Assembly (NCBI GenBank): GCA_964451605.1
Contig: CAYVJA010000002.1
Location: 1 to 64,000, forward strand
Origin: JAQVSH01 sp964451605
GTDB lineage: Bacteria > Bacteroidota > Bacteroidia > Bacteroidales > UBA4181
DNA: 64,000 nt
Direction of reading: 5' to 3'
Positions 1 through 9,755 of this stretch are shown piece by piece. Position numbers and translations under genes: made by a program. The notes under the pieces are model-generated. The model worked only from the letters and a program-made list of their open reading frames with translations, was not told the origin of the DNA and ran no database searches. Each line of letters opens with the position of its first letter. Within the stretch, counting starts at the first letter, position 1.

Positions 1-2705
1 CTTTCAATGCCTCGCGTATTGCTCTGTGGAAGAATTTTGTTGAATTCTATTACGATGCCTATCGCATAGCGCTTACTAATCAGGCCGCCCGACTTCCTAT
101 CACTCATGTTAAGCGTGATTTGAGCGAGCACCTGCCTCCGGCTGAGAGTTTCAGTGCCGAGTTGCAGCCCAAATGGCGGCGCGTGCTTGTGGAAAAAAAT
201 GTGCCGCAAAATCTTTTTCCGCTCGAAGAGCTTTCAAAGAATCTTTGGTGGTCGTGGAATCCTGATGCTGCCGATCTGTTTGCTTCGATAGATGAACAGT
301 TATGGATGTGTGTTGAGAAAAATCCCGTCTTCTTCCTTGAACGTCTTCCTTATACCCGTCTGCTCGATCTGTCGAAAGATCAAGCATTTATGACCCGTCT
401 GCTGAACGTATACAAGCGGTATACCGAGTATATGTCGCAAAAAGAGCTGGCAAAAGGCCCCAGGATTGCCTATTTCAGTATGGAGTACGGTCTTCACAGT
501 TCGCTCAAAATCTATTCGGGAGGGCTCGGTATTCTGGCAGGCGACTATTTAAAAGAGGCCAGCGACAGGAATATCCCTTTGGTTGCTGTGGGCCTTCTTT
601 ACAGATACGGCTACTTCAAACAGCAGATCTCGGCCAGAGGTGATCAAATTCACAACTTCGAACCCCAAAATTTTGCCCAGCGTCCGGTTCAACCCGTACG
701 CGATGAGCAGGGCAACTGGATCAGAGTGGTTGTGGCACTGCCCGGCCGGAATCTCTATGCCAAAATATGGAAGGCTCAGGTGGGCCGTGTAGATCTCTAT
801 CTGCTCGATACCGACTTTGAAGACAATCTGGAAGCAGACCGGTCAGTAACCCATCAGCTCTACGGCGGGGGCGAGGAGAATCGCTTCAAACAGGAGTTGC
901 TTCTCGGCATCGGCGGTATCAGAGCGCTTCGGGCGCTTCGGTTAAAGGCCGACCTTTTTCACTGCAACGAAGGACATGCCGCCTTTATCGGGCTCGAACG
1001 GCTTTCGGAGTTTATTAATCAGGAGAACCTCACCTTTTCGGAAGGGCTCGAACTGGTCAGGTCTTCTACCCTTTTCACCACCCATACCCCGGTTCCTGCA
1101 GGTCACGATGCTTTCCCGGAGGGCTTGATCCAGAGCTATATCTCACATTATCCTGCCCGTCTGAAAATCTCCTGGGAACGTTTTATGGGGCTGGGACGTA
1201 TTGTGGCTTCCGATCCCAACGAGCGTTTCTCGATGAGTTATCTGGCCGCATCGCTTTCGCAGGAGATGAACGGCGTAAGCAAGCTTCACGGAAAGGTGAG
1301 CCAGGATATTTTTGCCCGGATGTGGCCGGGTTATCTGCCCGACGAGCTGCATGTGGGCTATGTTACCAACGGTGTTCACTATCCCACCTGGACAGCCAAA
1401 GAGTGGCGCGAGCTGTACGAATCGCGGTTTGGAGCCGACTTTATCGACCGGCAAATGGATAAGGAGTGCTGGAACCGGATCTATGAAGTATCGGACAAAG
1501 AGGTCTGGTCGATCCGTACCGCCTTGCGCGAAAAGCTGATTCGCTATATCGACTCGAGGATTGATTTTGCCCAAAATCAGAGCACCGAAGATCCCAAGTA
1601 TCTGGTTGAGGTGCTGGAGAGCCTGAGCGGAAAAAGCCTTACCATTGGATTTGCCCGCCGTTTTGCTACCTACAAGCGGGCGCATCTCCTCTTTAAAGAT
1701 CTGAACCGGCTTGCCGAAATTGTGAACAACGAAGAGCGTCCCGTTCAGTTCCTGTTTGCCGGAAAGGCACATCCTGCCGACAAAGCAGGCCAGGATTTGA
1801 TAAAAATGATTGTCGAGATTTCGAAGCGTCCGGAGTTTGTAGGTAAAATCTTGTTCCTTGAGAACTACGATATGGAGCTGGCCTCTCATCTGGTTCAGGG
1901 TGTTGATGTCTGGATGAATACCCCCACCCGGCCTTTGGAGGCATCCGGAACCAGTGGCGAGAAGGCGGTGATGAATGGAGGTTTGCATTTCAGCGTCCTC
2001 GATGGCTGGTGGTACGAAGGATATGTTCCCGATGCAGGCTGGGCGCTTAGCGACAAGATTGTCTACTCGGACGATCGTCTTCAGGATGAGCTTGATGCCT
2101 CTATCATCTACAACCTCATCGAGAACGAGATTGCTCCGGCCTATTACGAAAGGAATGCAGCCGGTATTCCCGAAAGATGGGTGGGATATGTGAAGAACTC
2201 TATTGCCAGGGTGGCCTCGAACTTCACCACCACCCGGATGATGCACGATTATATGCAGCAGTACTATATTCCGCAATCGGCCCGGTTTAAAAAGCTCAAG
2301 AGTCGCGATTTCGAACTGGCAAAAGAGATCTCCGGATGGAAAAAGAAGTTAATCCGGAGTTGGAGTAGTATCGAGCTGCTCGAAGTAAAAGGTCCGGATA
2401 TCGGTAAAGGGGTCTTTGTAGTGGGGAATCCCTATGAGATTGAGGTAGTTCTCGACCTCAAGGAGTTACTGCCCGAAGATGTAGGCGTTGAGGTGATAAC
2501 GGTCGAACCCGACCCGGCCTCCCCTTCACCCCGCCTGGTACAGGCATGTGAGTTGACACATGTAACCGTAGAGGCCGACAGGGTGCGTTTCCAGGGCACT
2601 TTGACAAGCGACCGTGCCGGAACATACGATTTTGGTATCCGACTCTTCCCCAAGAACAGTCTGATGCCTCACCGTCAGGATCTCGCACTGGTGAAGTGGC
2701 TCTGA
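1..2705 (+). CDS. glgP: Glycogen synthase-alpha-glucan phosphorylase fusion, 5'-truncated by the window edge
   Basis: The phosphorylase part (GT35, DUF3417-type) occupies about 860 residues and would release glucose 1-phosphate from alpha-1,4-glucan in the cytoplasm. The PLP/phosphate loop EASGTSGEKAVMNG lies near nt 1938-1980. A TTG at 120 could act as a start, but the frame is open from base 3. The upstream translation (ALWKNFVEFYYDAYRIAL, then KRD before the TTG) resembles the C-terminal end of a glycogen synthase-type glycosyltransferase. I therefore infer a two-domain fusion whose true start lies left of the window. The next gene is convergent and begins 4 bp downstream. Family assignment of the phosphorylase is firm. 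The fusion rests on the open frame and a short homologous-looking tail. Confidence 0.9.
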   Translation, partial: FNASRIALWKNFVEFYYDAYRIALTNQAARLPITHVKRDLSEHLPPAESFSAELQPKWRRVLVEKNVPQNLFPLEELSKNLWWSWNPDAADLFASIDEQLWMCVEKNPVFFLERLPYTRLLDLSKDQAFMTRLLNVYKRYTEYMSQKELAKGPRIAYFSMEYGLHSSLKIYSGGLGILAGDYLKEASDRNIPLVAVGLLYRYGYFKQQISARGDQIHNFEPQNFAQRPVQPVRDEQGNWIRVVVALPGRNLYAKIWKAQVGRVDLYLLDTDFEDNLEADRSVTHQLYGGGEENRFKQELLLGIGGIRALRALRLKADLFHCNEGHAAFIGLERLSEFINQENLTFSEGLELVRSSTLFTTHTPVPAGHDAFPEGLIQSYISHYPARLKISWERFMGLGRIVASDPNERFSMSYLAASLSQEMNGVSKLHGKVSQDIFARMWPGYLPDELHVGYVTNGVHYPTWTAKEWRELYESRFGADFIDRQMDKECWNRIYEVSDKEVWSIRTALREKLIRYIDSRIDFAQNQSTEDPKYLVEVLESLSGKSLTIGFARRFATYKRAHLLFKDLNRLAEIVNNEERPVQFLFAGKAHPADKAGQDLIKMIVEISKRPEFVGKILFLENYDMELASHLVQGVDVWMNTPTRPLEASGTSGEKAVMNGGLHFSVLDGWWYEGYVPDAGWALSDKIVYSDDRLQDELDASIIYNLIENEIAPAYYERNAAGIPERWVGYVKNSIARVASNFTTTRMMHDYMQQYYIPQSARFKKLKSRDFELAKEISGWKKKLIRSWSSIELLEVKGPDIGKGVFVVGNPYEIEVVLDLKELLPEDVGVEVITVEPDPASPSPRLVQACELTHVTVEADRVRFQGTLTSDRAGTYDFGIRLFPKNSLMPHRQDLALVKWL

Positions 2706-2709
2706 CCCT

Positions 2710-3726
2710 TTACCCCTGCTTCAGGCTATGCAAGGTATCGAGCAGCGCCTCAACCGAGGCGGGCTCAGCCTTGAAGCCCGGTGCAGAAAGTTGAATACGG
2801 GGTTCGGTTTCGGAAGAAAGTTCTATGGTGCACTCCCCCTCATGGGAGCGTGGCCGATATCCGTTTCGTACCAACGCATTTTCTACCCAATGTTTCAGTG
2901 CCCCCTCGCCCAACAGGCGAACTGGGGTCCACTCCTTTCGTATGAATCGGAAGTTGCCCAGACTCACGTCGAAGCGTAGATTTTCATTTTCGAAACAGGC
3001 ACCGAATTCACCCGAAAGAATCAAATCTTCCGGACATCCTGTAGTCAGGGGTTGGTTGGGGGCGAGGAGCCACAGCCGGTCGCCTAACAGAAGGGCCGAT
3101 TCCAGATCGTGTGTGGAGAGTAAAATGCTTTTCCCCTCCTCGCGGGCCAGTGTATGCAAGAGCGACATCATCTCGAAACGGCTGGGCAAATCGAGAAATG
3201 CGGTGGGTTCGTCGAGAAGAATGATGGGGCATTCTTGTGTTAATGCTTTGGCTATCATTGTTTTCTGACGTTCTCCATCGCTAAGGTCCGACATTCGTTT
3301 AGAGGCCAGATGCAGAATAGCCGTTTTCTCCATTGCCTCCTCAACCTTCCGGTAATCATCGGCTTTAAGTCCTCCAAAAAAACCGGTGTAGGGTTGGCGA
3401 CCGAGAGCCACCACCTCCGATACTTTCAGATCGGCTGCCGGAATCTTTTCGGTGAGCACAATGGCCAGCATACGCGAGCGCTCTTCGTGCGAGTAGTGCG
3501 ATGAGGCTTTTCCCATAAGGGTCACCTCGCCTCCCAAATTCTTTTGCAAACCGGCCAATGTGCGGAGAAGCGTTGATTTTCCTGCTCCGTTAGGCCCTAA
3601 CAGACAGGTTAATTCGCCGGTAAAGAGATGGAACGACAACCCTTTATGAACGGGAAACGGCATCTTTTTGCCCGACCGGTAACCTATGGAAAGGTTTTGG
3701 GCCTTAATGGTTGTCTGCCCGTTCAT
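2710..3726 (-). CDS. ABC transporter ATP-binding protein, FecE/BtuD type
   Basis: This is the nucleotide-binding subunit of a siderophore-, heme- or cobalamin-type importer. Walker A GPNGAGKST is at about residues 44-52, the signature LSDGE at 148-152, Walker B IILLDE at 168-173, and an STHD switch histidine follows near 205. The ATPase core ends near residue 250. About 85 further residues form a C-terminal extension not present in classical BtuD or FecE, with no motif I recognise. Its start overlaps the permease stop (ATGA-type junction), so it is the third gene of a binding protein-permease-ATPase operon. The sequence does not show the substrate. Confidence 0.93.
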   Translation of the reverse strand: MNGQTTIKAQNLSIGYRSGKKMPFPVHKGLSFHLFTGELTCLLGPNGAGKSTLLRTLAGLQKNLGGEVTLMGKASSHYSHEERSRMLAIVLTEKIPAADLKVSEVVALGRQPYTGFFGGLKADDYRKVEEAMEKTAILHLASKRMSDLSDGERQKTMIAKALTQECPIILLDEPTAFLDLPSRFEMMSLLHTLAREEGKSILLSTHDLESALLLGDRLWLLAPNQPLTTGCPEDLILSGEFGACFENENLRFDVSLGNFRFIRKEWTPVRLLGEGALKHWVENALVRNGYRPRSHEGECTIELSSETEPRIQLSAPGFKAEPASVEALLDTLHSLKQG

Positions 3727-4799
3727 TAGAAGAAGAATGTAGATTTATCTTTCCGGATCATCACATAGAGAATAACAGGGGCTCCCAACAGGGGGGTGAT
3801 GGCACCCAAAGGGAATATCCCGTTCTGAATCGGGATATGGGTTAACAGGTTACATAAGAGAGCTATGCCTGAACCGCAAAGGAGGGTGGCAGGCAACAGC
3901 CGGTTATGGTTCGAGGTATTAAGCAATAATCTGGCCACATGAGGAACCGCCAGCCCGATAAAGGTGATGGGCCCGCAAAAAGCGGTTACCACTGCGGTAA
4001 GCCAGCCGGTACAGAGCAGAATCAGAATCCTTACCCTTTTTACACGAATTCCCAGATTGGCAGCATATTGATCGCCCAGGAGCAGGGCATTTAGCGGTTT
4101 CATCTGCAAAAGTGCCAGCAGAAGGCCAATGAAAACAGCTCCGCTAAAGAGGGGGAGCATCTTAAGCGGGGTGCCTGAGAAGTTACCCATCCCCCAGAGC
4201 ACAAACGAGCGAACCCCCTCGGAAGTGGAAAAAAAGTTGAGCAGCGTAATGGCCGACGAGGTGATATAACTGATCATGATACCGATGATGAGGAGCGCTA
4301 TTGCGTTGGGTACCTTCGAAGAGAACCAGATAATCAGTGCCAGGATGGCTAAAGCCCCCAGAAGGGCTCCTCCGATAAGAGCCAGATGCCCTGTAGCCGA
4401 AAAGTCGCCAATCCTGCCCAGAAGGTGACCAAAGCCCAGAAGTACCAACGCCGCTCCAAGGCTGGCTCCCGAACTGATGCCTAAAATGGAGGGGTCGGCA
4501 AGGGGATTGCGAAAGAGGGTCTGGAGCAACAGCCCGCTTCCCGCCAGGGCTGCTCCTGCCCATAGTGCCGTGACCGCCTGGGGAAGGCGTGAGTCGAGCA
4601 CAATATGGCGGAACGACTCCTTCACATCGGGATTTCCACTGATAGCAGCAATCACCTCTTGCAGGGGAATGGTAACCGATCCCCATGCCAGATTCAGAAA
4701 GAAGAGAACCGGAATGAGCAGCGAGAGCAGCCATAGCAACCCTGTACCCCCCTGTGATGAGGGCTCTTTTTGACCGAACCGGGAGGTGAACTGTCTCAT
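3726..4799 (-). CDS. FecCD-family ABC permease
   Basis: This is the inner-membrane permease subunit of the same importer, 357 aa, with about nine to ten hydrophobic segments as in BtuC/FhuB. Typical FecCD stretches are visible: GAALAGSGLLLQTLFRNPLA near the first third, GISSGASLGAALV, and CGPITFIGLAVPHVARLL in the last third. It overlaps the binding-protein gene by 4 bp upstream and touches the ATPase gene downstream, which suggests translational coupling. Family assignment is firm. Iron-siderophore, heme and cobalamin all remain possible substrates. Confidence 0.95.
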   Translation of the reverse strand: MRQFTSRFGQKEPSSQGGTGLLWLLSLLIPVLFFLNLAWGSVTIPLQEVIAAISGNPDVKESFRHIVLDSRLPQAVTALWAGAALAGSGLLLQTLFRNPLADPSILGISSGASLGAALVLLGFGHLLGRIGDFSATGHLALIGGALLGALAILALIIWFSSKVPNAIALLIIGIMISYITSSAITLLNFFSTSEGVRSFVLWGMGNFSGTPLKMLPLFSGAVFIGLLLALLQMKPLNALLLGDQYAANLGIRVKRVRILILLCTGWLTAVVTAFCGPITFIGLAVPHVARLLLNTSNHNRLLPATLLCGSGIALLCNLLTHIPIQNGIFPLGAITPLLGAPVILYVMIRKDKSTFFF

Positions 4800-5950
4800 T
4801 GCTGTAAGAAATCGAAGTAGACCGGTTTATGTTGGGGCAGAAGCGTGGGATGAAGGGCATGAATCATGTCGGCAAGAACCACATCGGGTTCCAGAAGCCC
4901 CTTTTCGTAATAGGGTTTGTGTGCTGTGTTACAGGCCAGAATGCGTCGTTCTTTAAAGGCCTTAAAGTAGGCATAAGGGGCATACTCCTCCTGCAGGTCG
5001 CGATAGGTGAGATTGCCCGAAGCGCGGTTATACTTTATCAGCCAGACATCAGCCTGTGCAGCCCGGGCATACACCGATTCGAAAGAGAAGGGAACGGACC
5101 CGGTGCCTTCCACATCGCTAAACAGATAGTCGGCTCCGGCGTCGGCGAATCCCACCCCGGCCACGCTTTCCCTGCCGGCTATATACCAGACCTGGCCAAT
5201 CTTCTTTTCTGAAAAGAGGGTAGGCCTCTTCTCTGCCTTTTGTGCCAGTTGGCGCAGCGAATGGTAGCGGTCGGCGAGTACACGGAAGAGTGAGTCGGCT
5301 CTCTCTCCGCGGTCGACAAAACGGGCCACACATCGAATCCATTCAGCCTGAGCCAGAGGCGATACCTCCATATAATCGGCACACTCTATGATGGGAATTC
5401 CCGCCTTCTCCGCCACGCCATACCCGGCATTCCGGAAGGGGGTGGCAAGAATGGCTCCAGGATTCACCTCCAGCAGTTTTTCGATATTCATCGAGGCAAC
5501 CGGTCCCAGTCCGGCAATGGTTCCCCCGGCTATGCCGTCGGCAATGAAAGGGGCCGAAATGTATTCAGGCTCGGCAACAGCACAGATCAGCTTTTCACAA
5601 CCCAGGAGTTGCATCATGGCAACGTGAATGGCCGAGAAGCAGGCTAAGGCCGATACAGGGGTTCGGACAAGGGTGCCGGAAGGAAGCGCGTCGGGCAGTT
5701 TTTCGGTTTTGGGCACCAGAAGGTAGCGTTGCAGGATGCGAGTGGTATCCCAGGGATCGGTAAGTGTGATTTCGGTGAACTGACCGTACTCGACCATCGA
5801 AAAACCTTTGGCATAAAGAGGGGTAATTGTCGAAATAACCGAATTTTGTCTCTCTTCACTATCCCGTTCGCGTTGTGCTCTCCCCCTGCATTGGGGAAAA
5901 AGGAGAAAGAAAAGCAGAAGTGGGGGGCAGATGAGTGTGCGGATTTTCAT
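4796..5950 (-). CDS. Periplasmic substrate-binding protein of the metal-chelate/cobalamin ABC importer
   Basis: TroA/BtuF-like binding protein, first gene of the three-gene importer operon. I start it at the ATG ending at 5950, because a promoter -7 box at 5971-5978 lies downstream of the longer in-frame ATG at 5983. The chosen start also gives a clean signal peptide (MKIRTLICPPLLLFFLLFPQC). The cysteine at residue 17 might make it a lipoprotein, though the lipobox is imperfect. The SALACFSAIHVAMMQLLGC region and the ECADYMEVSPLAQAEWI region resemble the two lobes of the fold. No cobalamin riboswitch is visible in the short leader. Confidence 0.87.
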   Translation of the reverse strand: MKIRTLICPPLLLFFLLFPQCRGRAQRERDSEERQNSVISTITPLYAKGFSMVEYGQFTEITLTDPWDTTRILQRYLLVPKTEKLPDALPSGTLVRTPVSALACFSAIHVAMMQLLGCEKLICAVAEPEYISAPFIADGIAGGTIAGLGPVASMNIEKLLEVNPGAILATPFRNAGYGVAEKAGIPIIECADYMEVSPLAQAEWIRCVARFVDRGERADSLFRVLADRYHSLRQLAQKAEKRPTLFSEKKIGQVWYIAGRESVAGVGFADAGADYLFSDVEGTGSVPFSFESVYARAAQADVWLIKYNRASGNLTYRDLQEEYAPYAYFKAFKERRILACNTAHKPYYEKGLLEPDVVLADMIHALHPTLLPQHKPVYFDFLQQ

Positions 5951-5970
5951 AACTCGACAACCTGACAGCA

Positions 5971-5978
5971 CAAACGTA
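5971..5978 (-). promoter_or_regulatory. -7 box of the ABC importer operon
   Basis: On the minus strand this reads TACGTTTG, a perfect match to the Bacteroidota -7 element TAnnTTTG. It is 20 bp upstream of the chosen ATG (5950). A TTG lies about 22 bp further upstream, a slightly long spacer for the -33 element. The site overlaps the divergent PBP upstream region. Confidence 0.5.
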
Positions 5979-6037
5979 CGCAAAAAATGGGAATCGAAAC
6001 CAAAAACCGCTACCTTTACCCCTCAAAATTAGCCTCT

Positions 6038-8368
6038 ATGAGCAACAAAACTTCGGAAGAGTCCCCTCTGTTTATTCGCCTGTTATGGCGCTGTTTCGCG
6101 GGAGGTTTGCTTTTTCTGGTCCTTTTGTTTACCGCGATTTCACTGGGTTGGATCGGGTTTATGCCCACCTTCGAAGATCTGGAAAACCCGCAGAAGAACA
6201 TAGCTTCCGAAATCTATTCGGACGACGGCAAGCTGATGGGAACCTTTCATATCGAAAACAGAAATCCTGTCGACTATTCCGAGTTGTCGCCCTTTCTGGT
6301 CCAGGCTCTGGTTGCACGGGAAGATCGCCGTTACTACAAACACTCCGGTATCGACGGCTTCGGTCTGGTTCGGGTTGCCGTTAAGACACTCCTTATGGGG
6401 CAGTCGAGTGAAGGGGGAGGGAGTACCATTACCCAGCAGTTGGCCAAAAATCTTTTTCCCCGCGATACCACCACGCGGAATGTCATTTCCAGAACGCTTT
6501 CGCTGGGTCTCGCGAAATTCAAAGAGTGGGTCACCGCGGTAAAGCTGGAACGGAATTATACCAAAGAGGAGATTCTGGCCATGTATCTGAATACTGTTCC
6601 CTTTGGCAGTGAAAGTTTTGGAATCAAATCGGCCGCCCGTACTTTTTTCAATAAACAACCCCATGAACTTTCCGTCGAGGAGGCTGCTCTCCTGGTGGGT
6701 GTGGTGAAAGGGCCTACAAAGTATAGTCCTGTGCGTAACCCCGAGCGATCGTTTGCCCGCCGAAACAGTGTGCTTAAAAAAATGGAGGAGGAGGGATTCC
6801 TCTCGGAAGAGCAGTACGACTCTCTCTCTCAGATACCCGTTACACTCGATTACCGGGTGCAGAACCACAATGCCGGCATGTCGACCTATCTCCGGGAATA
6901 CCTGCGTCGGATTATGCGGGCCACCAAGCCCGAACGGGGCTCTCTGAGCCAGCCCGAATACCAGAAAAGGGTTGATTTATGGGAAAATGATCCGCTCTAT
7001 GGGTGGTGCAACAAAAACTTCAAACCCAACGGCGAACCCTATAATCTCTACATGGACGGTTTGCGCATCTACACTACTATCGATTATAGCATGCAGGAGT
7101 ACGCCGAGAACTCCCTGCGCGACCACCTGAAAAACACCCTTCAGCCCAACTTTGTCAGGGCTAAGCGGAATCAGAAAAAGGCTCCCTTTGCCAACAATCT
7201 CTCCGAAGCCGAGATTTCGGGTATCATGAATTCGGCCATGCGCAGAACCGACCGCTACCGGATTATGAAGCAGGAGGGAGCCACCGATGCCGAGATTCGT
7301 ACCGCTTTTTCACAAAAGGTGCCCATGCGCGTCTTCTCCTGGCAGGGTGAGATCGACACACTGATGTCGCCCATCGATTCCATTCGTTACTATAAAACGT
7401 TTCTGCGTTCCAGTTTTATGGCGTTCGACCCCCATACCGGCTATGTGAAGGCCTATGTGGGCGGACCCGATTTCAAACACTTTAAATACGACGGGGTTAT
7501 AGATCAGACCCGTCAGGTGGGTTCCACCATCAAGCCCTTCCTCTATATGATGGCAATGGAATACGGCTACTCTCCCTGTTATCGGGTGCCCAATGTGCCT
7601 CAGGTCTTCGAATTGCCCGACGGAACACCCTACAGCCCGGCCGGTTCGGGGAAAAGAGAGGGCGAGAGTGTAACACTGAAATGGGCTTTGGCCAATTCCG
7701 AAAACAACATCTCGGCCTGGCTTGTGAAGCAGTTTCCTCCCGAAGCCATCATCGAGTTGATGCGCCGTATGGGAATATCTACCCCTATCGATCCGGTTCC
7801 CTCTATCTGTGTGGGGGCTCCCGATATTTCGCTCTACGAAATGGTGGCTGCCTATGGTACCTTTGCCAACAAGGGAATTTACACCGAACCCATTTTTGTA
7901 ACCCGGATCGAAGACCGCAACGGCAATATCATCTCCTCGTTCAGTGCACACACACAGGAGGCCATTAGCGAGAATGCCGCCTATCTTATGGTTAATCTTT
8001 TGCAAGGGGTTGTTCAGGGCGGTACGGCTATTCGGATGCGTTATACCTATAACCTGAACAACGAGATTGGAGGAAAGACCGGGACCACCCAAAACCACTC
8101 CGACGGATGGTTTATGGCACTGACCCCCAATTTGGTGGCAGGTACCTGGGTGGGAGGAGAAGATCGGGCCATCCACTTCGATTATCTGAGCCAGGGACAG
8201 GGTGCTGCCATGGCGCTTCCCATTTTTGCCACCTTTCTTCAGAAGGTCTATGCCAATGGCAAGTTAGGCGTAACACGCAACGATCAGTTTGAACGTCCCG
8301 TCAATTTCTCCGTCAATCTCGATTGTAATCTGGAGGGCGAAGAGGCGCACGACGGAACCGAGGAGTAG
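6038..8368 (+). CDS. mrcA: Class A penicillin-binding protein (PBP1A-type)
   Basis: Bifunctional peptidoglycan synthase, about 776 aa, anchored by one N-terminal membrane segment. The glycosyltransferase domain shows EDRRYYKHSGID, GGSTITQQLAKNLF and YLNTVPFG. The transpeptidase domain shows the SxxK serine (GSTIKPF, about residue 495), the SxN motif (SEN) and KTGTT (about residue 679). I start at the ATG at 6038 (MSNKTSEESP), because a TACCTTTA box at 6011-6018 lies between it and an earlier in-frame ATG at 5987. It is divergent from the ABC importer and convergent with radA (4 bp between stops). Confidence 0.96.
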   Translation: MSNKTSEESPLFIRLLWRCFAGGLLFLVLLFTAISLGWIGFMPTFEDLENPQKNIASEIYSDDGKLMGTFHIENRNPVDYSELSPFLVQALVAREDRRYYKHSGIDGFGLVRVAVKTLLMGQSSEGGGSTITQQLAKNLFPRDTTTRNVISRTLSLGLAKFKEWVTAVKLERNYTKEEILAMYLNTVPFGSESFGIKSAARTFFNKQPHELSVEEAALLVGVVKGPTKYSPVRNPERSFARRNSVLKKMEEEGFLSEEQYDSLSQIPVTLDYRVQNHNAGMSTYLREYLRRIMRATKPERGSLSQPEYQKRVDLWENDPLYGWCNKNFKPNGEPYNLYMDGLRIYTTIDYSMQEYAENSLRDHLKNTLQPNFVRAKRNQKKAPFANNLSEAEISGIMNSAMRRTDRYRIMKQEGATDAEIRTAFSQKVPMRVFSWQGEIDTLMSPIDSIRYYKTFLRSSFMAFDPHTGYVKAYVGGPDFKHFKYDGVIDQTRQVGSTIKPFLYMMAMEYGYSPCYRVPNVPQVFELPDGTPYSPAGSGKREGESVTLKWALANSENNISAWLVKQFPPEAIIELMRRMGISTPIDPVPSICVGAPDISLYEMVAAYGTFANKGIYTEPIFVTRIEDRNGNIISSFSAHTQEAISENAAYLMVNLLQGVVQGGTAIRMRYTYNLNNEIGGKTGTTQNHSDGWFMALTPNLVAGTWVGGEDRAIHFDYLSQGQGAAMALPIFATFLQKVYANGKLGVTRNDQFERPVNFSVNLDCNLEGEEAHDGTEE

Positions 8369-8372
8369 CCTG

Positions 8373-9755
8373 TCAGCCGTTTTGCCCCGAACGGGAAAAG
8401 AGCTTCCGGATCAACTCCTCAATCTTCTCGGCATAGAGAATTTCAATCTGAAATTGCATCGAAGAGAGTGCCTTCTTATGGGCTTTTGCCACAAAGATTT
8501 GGGTAAATCCGCTCTTTTCCGCTTCGCGGATTCGTTGTTCTATACGGGCAACCGGCCGAATCTGTCCCGAAAGGCCCACCTCTCCGGCAAAACAACAACT
8601 GTGAGGGAGGGGTTGGTCGATATTCGATGAGAGGATGGCGGCTACCACGGCCAGATCGATGGCCGGATCGTCGACTCTGAGCCCGCCAGCCATATTCAGG
8701 AATACATCTTTCTGCGACAGCCTGAAACCGGCACGCTTCTCGAGCACAGCCAGCAACATATTCAGGCGTCGTACATCGAAACCGGTGCAACTGCGCTGAG
8801 GTGTTCCGTAAGCGGCACTGCTCACCAACGATTGCACCTCGATGAGGAGAGGCCGGATTCCCTCCATGGTTCCCCCAATGGCAATACCGCTGAGCCCGGT
8901 GTCGTGCGTAGTGATTAACATTTCGGAGGGATTTGTCACCTCGCGCAGTCCTCTCGAATGCATTTCGAAAATGCCCAGCTCGGACGAGGAGCCGAATCGG
9001 TTTTTCAGTACCCGTAAAATACGGTATACATGGCGGTGATCGCCTTCAAACTGCAGAACCGTATCTACAATATGTTCCAGAATTTTTGGTCCGGCGAGTA
9101 ATCCGTCTTTTGTGATATGACCTATCAGAATTACGGGTGTTTGGGTACTTTTTGCATACTTCAATAACCGGGCGGCACACTCTCTTACCTGCGAAATGGT
9201 GCCTGCCGAGGCGTCCAGTTCCGACCAGAAAAGGGTCTGAATGGAGTCGATAATGAGCAGGTCGGGCGCAATGGAGTTACAGGTTTCCAGAATACGGGAG
9301 AGCGAAGTCTCGTTATAGAAGAGGCAGTGATCTTTCTCCTGGCCCATTCGTTCGGCCCGCAGTTTAATCTGTGAAAGACTCTCTTCTCCAGACACATAGA
9401 GGGTTTTCAGAGTGGTCATCTGCATGGCAATCTGCAGGGCAAGGGTCGATTTGCCAATACCCGGCTCTCCACCCAGAAGTACCACAGATCCGGCCACCAA
9501 TCCCCCTCCCAATACCCGGTTGAGCTCTTCGCTTCCGGTATCTTTGCGCATCGCCTTCTCGGGGTGAATTTCAGACATTCGAAGCGGTGTGGCCGATTCG
9601 CCCCCGCTCTGCACAAAACCCGACAAAGAAGAGGAGACTCTCTCCTCAAGAAAGGTGTTCCACTCTCCGCACGAAGGACATTTTCCTAACCATTTGGCCG
9701 ATTCGAATCCGCAATTTCTGCAGAAAAAGGCTGTTTTCTCAATCTTCTTTGTCAT
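8373..9755 (-). CDS. radA: DNA repair protein RadA (Sms)
   Basis: RecA-like helicase that promotes branch migration during recombination. Visible features are an N-terminal four-cysteine zinc finger (C12, C15, C26, C29), Walker A GEPGIGKST near residue 96, the RadA-specific KNRFG motif near residue 250, and a C-terminal Lon-like domain. Its 460-aa length is normal. The ATG overlaps the stop of the upstream flippase gene by 4 bp, so the two are probably cotranscribed. Confidence 0.97.
   Translation of the reverse strand: MTKKIEKTAFFCRNCGFESAKWLGKCPSCGEWNTFLEERVSSSLSGFVQSGGESATPLRMSEIHPEKAMRKDTGSEELNRVLGGGLVAGSVVLLGGEPGIGKSTLALQIAMQMTTLKTLYVSGEESLSQIKLRAERMGQEKDHCLFYNETSLSRILETCNSIAPDLLIIDSIQTLFWSELDASAGTISQVRECAARLLKYAKSTQTPVILIGHITKDGLLAGPKILEHIVDTVLQFEGDHRHVYRILRVLKNRFGSSSELGIFEMHSRGLREVTNPSEMLITTHDTGLSGIAIGGTMEGIRPLLIEVQSLVSSAAYGTPQRSCTGFDVRRLNMLLAVLEKRAGFRLSQKDVFLNMAGGLRVDDPAIDLAVVAAILSSNIDQPLPHSCCFAGEVGLSGQIRPVARIEQRIREAEKSGFTQIFVAKAHKKALSSMQFQIEILYAEKIEELIRKLFSRSGQNG

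Noticed and set aside
1143..2276. 377-codon open frame antisense to the glucan phosphorylase
   Set aside because: No recognisable domain; it mirrors the codon pattern of a strongly conserved gene on the other strand.
5951..6037. Cobalamin riboswitch for the ABC importer
   Set aside because: The leader predicted from the promoter is only about 15 nt and no B12-box-like sequence is seen.
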